Positions 56,901-64,000 of a stretch of 64,000 nt of DNA are shown in pieces (positions within the stretch are counted from its first letter, which is position 1; each line of letters opens with the position of its first letter). The stretch is from the NCBI GenBank assembly GCA_029255685.2, contig CM055311.2, positions 61,717,048-61,781,047 on the forward strand, given 5' to 3'. The notes under the pieces are model-generated. The model saw only the letters and a list, made by a program, of their open reading frames with translations. It did no database searches and was not told where the DNA came from. Both the position numbers and the translations under genes were made by a program. The stretch is from Silene conica. Lineage: Eukaryota; Streptophyta; Magnoliopsida; Caryophyllales; Caryophyllaceae.

Positions 56901-59900
56901 CACACGCTCTAAGTACGTAGAGAATTAACAAGTCAAAATAGCACAAAGCCTATTTGAATTGTCCATCAACAAACAATGGATTAAACAGCTACGAGTTATA
57001 ATAATTCTCGCTCCGTTTCTAAATCCACACAGGACAAGAATTAACAGGTGATGCAAGAAACAAACATATAACTCGAGTTGATGAAGAATGGTGTTATTTA
57101 GCTCAAAACTAATATAAACCAAACAAATAATATCTCCATACTTTTCTCTCGTCGACACTAAGTCCGACGTATTAAACAATACCACATATTTATTCTAATT
57201 AGTAAGAAGAACATAGACTATTAATAATCATACCATGAGACTTTTCTCTCGGATAAGTTTTTGAGACATTTACTAAGGATTGAGTCTACTCACGACGAAA
57301 GCTTTTCCATTTTTCTATCCCAGAATCGGATGGCAAACAAATTACCATGGAAAAATAACTCATTCCGTAAGCCAACCACGTGTTTAAAAAAAAACATTTC
57401 ACCTAAGAAAATGAAACACGGTGACAATACTCAAAAACTCCGGGTCAAGACACATAATCTTGTATCCCACGTCAAAACGAAATTGACTTACACGTTATTC
57501 TTACGCTACATAAGCTGTAAAACCTGTCTCAAAATAGTTTAATAGATCTACATACAAAATAACACAATTTTGCACGAATCAAGCTTACTATATTTGAATG
57601 TAAATACTGGTAAAAGCATAGATTTTCATAATCCTACTCATTAGTAAGATATTTCAACCTCGATTAGATAATAGTGATCACAATTTCTAAAATCGTGATT
57701 ATTAATAAGATACAAAATCTTATAACTCTAATTATCAAAGTTCAAACCGCATCGCTATGGTGAACAAATCACCAAAAAACACTTGTTGTCATACACAAGT
57801 ATATGGATTAAGGCACAATTCCAATTAAATTATTAAAATTCCTTTGTTTGTATTGTTCGTTCGAAAATTTCGCTATGCTCATAATCATCACAAACGCAAT
57901 AAACCAGAAATTTTAATAATTCAATTAACCTTCTTGAGATTAAATGAAACAAAATCACTTAACCCTTTAAAATATGCTAAATAAATTAGCTATTACCCTT
58001 AAAATAACGGCTAAACAAATTAGCACGAACAATAATATCATTTTGATATTATCAAAACACTATGCAAAACAAATTTGCACGTCTTTAAAAATAAATTTTA
58101 AAAAAAACTTGATCATAACACATATGACAGTTTAATGAATTATTGATACACAACTAATACGTATTTAATTCTTTACTCATCTCCCATGTAAAAACTAATT
58201 TTACATGTACCATTATTATATATATCACTAAGATATATAATTTTTTTTAATGTAAAACACATTTACAAGTACAAGTATACGACGAAGATATAAGTCATTT
58301 CGTAAAACAAATTTACGATTACTATTATATCACAAAAATACAACGCTTGTATATAAGTTAGAAAATCTCATGAACAACAAATGTCAATAAGATATTTCTT
58401 TTTATGTACTACAAAATTACACAATTTTCACAAGATAAAATAAACAAAACGAATTCGTAAATTTTAACACTATCTTGTAAAATACGATATACCACATAAT
58501 TATGAGTAGCATATACAAATCGAACACGGAGTCGAAAATTAGTATTTCTCGTACTCATGAATTTTGCTAGCCAAACTTCTAAAAGCAAAATGTCACTAAG
58601 ACATTTAAAATGTACATACAAGAACAAATTTACATAACTTGTACAATATCACTCACATATTTACCATTTACTCGTAAAGTAAACTTTATGAAACATATTC
58701 ATAAAATACTAGAATATAATATATATATATCACGAACTATTTATGACCCACATAAAACAAATTTACATGGTCCATGTTTTTCATAAAACATATTCATAAA
58801 ACGTTATAAAATATAATTAAAATCACTAAGATATTTAATTATTCATATAAAACTTATTTATATGACTTCCATTCAACTTTATATGAAACATATTCATATA
58901 CTTAAAACTTAACTCAATATGAAACATATTCATATAGATTTTTTTTTTAGGGAAAACAATCTATGAGACATACTCATATAATCAACAAGGACATAATTAA
59001 ATCACTAAGAAATTTTAATATAAACTTATTTTATATTGTCCATCATATGAAACATATTCATATAATCATAAACTTAACCAAACACATTGGTACCATAAAT
59101 AAAATTTATAGTATGACAAATTTATATGGTTGATGCAACCGTAAATGAAACATATTCATCAATTCTTTTATCATAATGAAACAAGTGATTAATTATTCAT
59201 ATAAAACATATTTATATGATTCACCCAAAAAAAAAATAAAAGAGACATACTCAAATACAAAATATGTAATGGCTCATAATTAACTTTGTATAAAACATAT
59301 TCATTCATACACTCATAAAACTTGACTTAATATGAAACATATTCATAAAAAAACGAGACAAATTAGCATAAGTTGAAAAGTACGAAACATATTCGTAAAA
59401 AATTATAGAATATAATTAAAATCACTAAGATTTAAAAGGACATATAAAACACATTTATATACACGTCACGCTTTTATACACATAAAACACATTCATATGA
59501 TCCATACTAGATTTTATATGAAACATATTCATATAATATAAAGACCAAACAAATTGATAGCATTGTAAACTCATAATATCACAAAGACGTTTAAACGAAT
59601 ATTATATATATGAAATCAGTACCGAAAATAAATTTATAAAACTAAATTATAAGAGTGGGAACACATCCCAATTTCAATGCATCATCAATTTAGTCATTAT
59701 TAGTCTTATTTCACCCTTACACCACTCAATTCTCGATCCCTCTTATACAAATAAGATAAGAAAACGAAATTTAATTTCTACAAGTTGATCTTCTCTACAC
59801 AAGAGAAAATTATTACTACCACCATCGTGTGGATCAACCAAAACAAATTTGTATTACAATCTCTCTGCCTTATGAGTTGACCCATCTCGAACAAGTGACA

Positions 59901-59909
59901 AACACTTGT
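53928..59909 (-). repeat. Dispersed array of hairpins with a shared ACAHA loop
   Basis: At least 31 short perfect inverted repeats share a loop near ACAAA, ACATA or ACACA (plus strand) while stems differ. Examples: 54051-54070, 54482-54497, 54641-54661, 54756-54768, 55891-55903, 55979-55997, 56194-56215, 56310-56332, 56481-56495, 57758-57774, 58010-58024, 58063-58079, 58185-58207, 58251-58267, 58300-58318, 58685-58705, 58844-58864, 58880-58900, 58962-58978, 59045-59063, 59197-59219, 59381-59397, 59442-59460, 59514-59536, 59656-59670, 59891-59909. The word tcactaagata recurs between many of them after 58200. The role is unknown. Confidence 0.75.
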
Positions 59910-59988
59910 CGACGAAAAGACATTGTAATTCCAACAAAATGGATGTGGATAAAACGCATAATTGTAGGGACAGAAGCATAACACATTT

Positions 59989-60000
59989 GCTCTGATACCA
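59989..60000 (-). other. Primer-binding site of the copia-type element
   Basis: Minus-strand tggtatcagagc, separated from the right LTR by one base; matches initiator tRNA-Met. Confidence 0.88.
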
Positions 60001-60001
60001 C

Positions 60002-60402
60002 TGTAGGAAAATAAGGACATACCTTTATGCGGAAGCGATCGGATCGTTGTGTTCGCTAACTGCCCACTACCGTATATCGTACCTCCGGCGGCTACTAGAG
60101 TCCCGGAATATTTCCACACCCCAAATCCCAAGTCCCATATTGATGGTGGACCTAGCCTCTAGAAATTGTATATTTTGCATAGGTATTGTGTATAGAGATG
60201 TTTATATTTATCAATATAAAATTACCTCTTTCTAAAGCTTTTTCTCCATCTTATATTTCTCCATAGGGAAGTACAAGGGAGATAAAAGTCTCACTTAATC
60301 ACATACTAAATGTGATTAATTAGAGTAATTCAATACATTATTAATAGACAATGAATAGTAACATTCACCTTAATGTGGCCGTTACAAACATAAAATTCAA
60401 TA
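60002..60402 (-). repeat. 5' LTR of the copia-type element
   Basis: 401 bp, same sequence as 53523-53923; followed by the gtaac duplication. Confidence 0.95.
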
Positions 60403-60407
60403 GTAAC

Positions 60408-60844
60408 CATTGGTTACTTTTACAAAATTTACGTATTTTGAGAATTTAGAAATAGAAGTTGCTTTCAAAAAGCCATATTTTGAGAAGTTTGAAATGCTTT
60501 ACGATTTTAATTGGTTTTAGCACTGATGTGACGTTAGGACTTGTTATTAGATACGTCTAATAGCTTGTACTATGCTCATCGACGCTTGATTGTTTTGATT
60601 TTGAATTTTGGTTTGGTTTGACCATGGACTTGTCTCTGATTTAAATTGTCAGGTTCTTGAATGTACAACGAGAGCCCCAACACTCCTTGATGAATACTCG
60701 TGCCTTGTGAATTATTTTGAAATCTTTGAAAGGAATCTAAGTTTTGGAAATATCGTGATTGCAGTAAACGTTTTGGTTGATAGCGTTGTCGTTGTATTTA
60801 TTGTTTTCCTGGTTTCAAGTTTCGAGGACGAAACTTTTTGAAAG
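60408..60844 (+). mobile_element. 3' end of the host gypsy interior
   Basis: Non-coding. Ends with ttcgaggacgaaac (60821-60834), the counterpart of the text at 35802-35820, and then gives way to an LTR-like sequence. Confidence 0.5.
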
Positions 60845-62607
60845 GTATTTCAGACTCGTAATTTTACTGATTTTAATTCTAATTTCGGAATGATTTATAT
60901 TTCATAAAATTTCATAATTATATTTAAATGAAATAAATTTTAATTTTAAAAGAATTTTAGTTTTAAATGACATTTCGGCTAATTACATAAACTATATTTT
61001 AATTAACTTTACCGTTCGGAAAATTTAAACTAACTTTACTGTTCGGAAAATTTAAACGTATTATGTATTTCGTAAAATGTAATCTATGTGTTCAATTGTT
61101 ATTTCGAGTTGTAATAATTGTAAAAATGGTGAGGTAGTGATATTTGAGCATTTTCTGACTCATAAATGAAACCCGGTTCAAACTCGATTTTTGTGTTGAT
61201 TTTCCGACCCAAAACCCATTTCTTATATAAAAGGCATTTCACAAACATCATCCTCAACCACTTAAACCTTATCCTCTTACTTTCCACCATTTGTATACAA
61301 TGTAAACAATTCACAAAAAACTTCGCCATTTCTTCGTTTCTCAACGATTTCGAACGATTTTCACGCCATTCTCTTCATCTCGCCGTCGTCGCCGTTTCTC
61401 GGTAATAAATTCCAGCTCTTGGGCATCTCGAAATTCCTTCCCTTAAACCCATTTTCGTTTTTGTTCTTAAAATTCGTTCATTGTTTGTGTAGGTCGTGTC
61501 TTGGTCGATTTCGAACTTGGATTAACGATAAATTGGAGTTTTAATTGAAAAAAGAGGTAACTTTGAGAGGTTACTCGACTTATGTCAAAAATTCGTCTTT
61601 TGTTTGTTGTATGTTAAGTTCTAAGTGAATGTGTTTGTAAATCTGTTTAGGGTTGTGAAATGTTGTTGAACGTGTTGTTGTTCTGTTGCTGATAGTTACA
61701 AACTGCTATCACGAACTACTACTGTTAACCTCAGTTATTATTATTACATTGCACTTCTGCTTCTCATGCTTCTCGCCATTATTATTGCCGTGTTGGGTTG
61801 CTGCTGTTGTTAATGCCTGGTGTTGGTTTCTGTCATCGTGATATTGCTTACTGATGTGTGTTGTCGTTCGTTGTTTCTAATGTTCTAATGTTCATTGTCG
61901 GTATCTGCTAAATTGTTGCCGCCAGCTACTCTATTTAAAATCCCTGTTGTCGCACGAGCTGCTGCTGGTTATTACGTGGTGCTGCTGCTATCCACTGCAC
62001 TGTTGTTGCGTACTGCCGGTGGCCGCTGTCGTTGCCTGTTGCCTGTTATTGCTATTGTGGGTGTTGCGTTTTCCCTTTGTTCTCGTCTATGCTAAACACT
62101 TGTTATTGCGTTTACGAACTGTTGTTTCTGCCACCGCTCTACTGGTTTTTGTTTATTGATATAGTTGTTGCGTTTCATGCTGCCACTGCTATCCAATGTT
62201 GTTGTTACCGTGTGTTGCTGCCCATGCTGTTAGTGTGTATGTTGAAGTCTAGTTGCTGTTAATTTTTATTATCTAATGTAGCTATTGCTAAGCTTATTGT
62301 TGCACGCTGCTAGCCAGTGTCACATGTGTTGTATGTTGTTGTTTGGTCATTGTTACTTGCCACTACTTCTTCATGCTACTATAATTTATTCTATTTCACT
62401 ATTTCACATGTTTAATTCATATAATTACTTTACTTGAAATCGTTTAACAAATTAGTATTTGGTTGCGACATCTAATTTAAAAACATGTTTAAAAATGATG
62501 AAATTTGTAAGTCGACTCCCGTACGAATTAAAATACGACTTGCTATCTAATTTCACATACATATTAATTTTACATTGGAAAATCTCTAAGTGTAGGTATT
62601 CTCAACC

Positions 62608-62905
62608 GGGTGGTCGGCCGCTGGTCCACCGGCTGAGAATCCCTTTGTGTGGGTTCGGGAGTTTTGGAAAAATTGGGAAGGGTCCCTTAGCCGGGTGCCC
62701 GGCGATCGGTGCACCGGCTAAGAGACTTTTCTCCTTTGAAATTTTAGGAAAAATCAACTTGAGGGGTGTTGTCCGCCGGGTGGCCGACAGCCGGTCCACC
62801 GGCTGAGAACCCATTCCTCTTGTGAAATTTTACGAAAGGCTGTAGTGAGAAGGGACTGACAGTCGGTCGGTTGGCTGCCGGTCGCCTAGCCGACTGAGAG
62901 GTCAT
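62608..62905 (+). repeat. Four GC-rich hairpin repeats of about 85 bp
   Basis: Units start at about 62608, 62692, 62775 and 62862. Each has a ccggg/ggtcgg head and an agccggtccaccggct-type hairpin, followed by gagaa or gagag and an A+T-rich spacer. The third unit pairs perfectly (AGCCGG/CCGGCT). Confidence 0.75.
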
Positions 62906-63065
62906 GTTCTCTTTATATCACATTTTTATTTGTGATCGGTTGTTCCGATTTGAATAATTCTTTCTCCATATGATTTCTATGCTTGTCTTTTATCATATGA
63001 GTACTACGTTTCAGTAAAGTGATTGAGTCGTAGATCATTTAGTGATGCGTATTGGAATATGCTTT

Positions 63066-63720
63066 AGTTGGGGCCTTTGAGTACAATACGTATCTTTGTT
63101 TGCTTGTGTATCGAATCATGCCTGAGTAAGGCCTCTGTGTTCGATGCGTGTGTGTGTTGCGTATCGGGTCATACCTGAGTCGGGACCTCTGAGCCTGTAC
63201 GTGTGTTTGACCGTGTCGGGTCATGTCTGAGTCGGGACCTCTGATTTCGACACGAAGGGTGATTTGTACGTTGGGGTAGCTACGGTCATTGACGCCATGC
63301 CTAAAGTGTGGTTGCCGAGTGTTGGTTAATGCCTGAGTCGGGGCCTCTGAACCCATGCGACTTGAGTGTGTCTGGTCATGCCTGAGTTAGGGTCTCTGAT
63401 CTAGATGTTGTTGATTGTGTGTGCCTAGGCATGCCTGAGTTGGGGTCTCTAATCTAGTCACTCTAGATTGTGTGTGCATCTGGTCTTGCCTGAGTTGGGG
63501 TCTGACTTAGATGTTGTAGATTGCTTGTGTCTAGTCTTGCCTGAGTTGGGGTCTGACTTAGATGTTGCAGATTGTTTGTGTCTAGTCTTGCCTGAGTTAA
63601 GGTCTGACTTAGATGATGTAGATTGAGTGTGTCTAGACTTGCCTGAGTTGGGGTATTGTTCTAGATGCTGCTGATTGAGTTGTTTAGTTATGCCTGAGTC
63701 AGGGCCTCTTAACTAAATAT
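63066..63720 (+). repeat. Minisatellite, about 12 copies of a 50-60 bp unit
   Basis: The core tgcctgagttggggtctctg recurs with changes from 63066 to 63708. Spacing is 50-60 bp for most copies and about 100 bp between the third and fourth cores. Units between 63360 and 63660 are most alike (tagatgttgtagattg). Confidence 0.85.
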
Positions 63721-64000
63721 TGAGCTAACTGAATCTAATATGCTTGTTGATAAGCATATTTGAGTTAATGAGAAATGGTTAAGTAAAGTATATCTTTATT
63801 CATAGCTTATTATGATGATGTATGAATTTATACTTCACGTGATTTTCATTTATGTTGGAGCATGTTTATGTGAATAACGTGTTTTATCTACTTACATGTT
63901 TATTGACAATAAGTGGTTGGGAGAACCTCTAGTTGCTCCCCACTGACTGTGGCGTACATGTTTTCATGTTTGTAGGTTGGTGTTGAAATGGGGATACGTG

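Larger units (their letters stand above)
53523..60402 (-). mobile_element. Young non-coding copia-type LTR element (LARD-like)
   Basis: Flanked by the 5-bp duplication gtaac (53518-53522 and 60403-60407). Two 401-bp LTRs look identical. A primer site for initiator tRNA-Met (gctctgatacca, 59989-60000) abuts the right LTR and a purine tract the left one, so the element reads on the minus strand. The 6078-bp interior has no retroviral domain in any frame. LTR ends are TA...CA in element orientation, a rare type. It must be mobilised by proteins from another element. The copia assignment rests on the primer site and the gtgggag tract. Confidence 0.87.
60845..64000 (+). repeat. LTR-like sequence with leader, continuing past the window
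   Basis: Follows the gypsy-type 3' signature. A TATA box tatataaaa lies at 61224-61232, followed by a leader-like CT-rich stretch (61330-61400) and a region of GTT/GCT triplets (61660-62260). The left border and the end are not fixed. No open frame is convincing; the Leu/Cys/Val-rich frames at 61.9-62.3 kb are triplet translations. Confidence 0.45.

Noticed and set aside
53568..60235. Two identical 62-codon frames (53568-53756, 60047-60235)
   Set aside because: They lie at the same place in the two LTRs of the copia-type element and are not genes.
61895..62262. Overlapping Leu/Cys/Val-rich frames
   Set aside because: All arise from GTT/GCT triplet-rich DNA and have no family resemblance.
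63066..63720. CRISPR-like impression of regularly spaced repeats
   Set aside because: Spacers are themselves related and the core drifts; this is a minisatellite in a plant retroelement.

Overview
This is a plant nuclear window, A+T-rich, with small split genes separated by transposable elements. Two complete single-exon host genes (a plastid nucleobase transporter and an mTERF protein) and Athila-type, copia, hAT, Mutator-like, Stowaway and LINE elements point to a eudicot. LTRs with CTCGGCCGAG or GGTCGACC boxes hint at Caryophyllales, but that is only an inference. Nothing prokaryotic is present.

Layout. 1-6.9 kb: low-coding sequence with a few exon-like blocks and a plausible last exon (6751-6870) of an unidentified plus-strand gene, plus a Stowaway MITE and a purine/pyrimidine foldback element. 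7.2-8.9 kb: PLUTO/NCS1-type plastid uracil/purine transporter, minus strand. 9.2-13.3 kb: foldback elements, a decayed Ty3/gypsy gag piece, a decayed LTR, and a 1.28 kb DNA transposon with GACACG repeats nested in a foldback element. 14.3-15.6 kb: intact organellar mTERF gene. 17.1-18.4 kb: Stowaway, a second GACACG-family element and a 193-bp MITE. 18.8-25.2 kb: a LINE lacking its endonuclease, split by a 2.9 kb Athila-like LTR derivative. 27.0-31.0 kb: long palindromic Mutator-like elements with a hAT element and the second 193-bp MITE inserted in them. 31.7-32.2 kb: secreted glycine-rich protein gene. 32.6-64 kb: a nest of LTR retrotransposons.

The nest can be read as a series of insertions. 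A non-coding gypsy element (about 33-61 kb, with its LTR at 35.8-38.4 kb) received a copia solo LTR in that LTR, a hAT MITE, a 12.5 kb Athila element (39837-52366), and a 6.9 kb minus-strand copia-type element (53523-60402) with LTRs that look identical. The Athila 5' LTR in turn carries a 554-bp TRIM. Most of these insertions have perfect target-site duplications that I could place to the base. The right end holds another LTR-like sequence with a GC-rich hairpin repeat and a 12-copy minisatellite.

Most unusual signals: (1) the 6.9 kb copia-type element has no coding capacity but carries at least 31 short hairpins whose stems differ while the loop stays near ACAHA; (2) three structured hairpins with GNRA tetraloops and compensating outer stems lie in the Athila 3' region; (3) a polypurine tract is duplicated in two different Athila-like elements; (4) perfect heat-shock elements lie upstream of a TATA box in an LTR; (5) palindromic boxes lie just upstream of the TATA-like box in three unrelated LTRs. 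The host genes are not functionally linked to one another; the rest of the window is mobile DNA.
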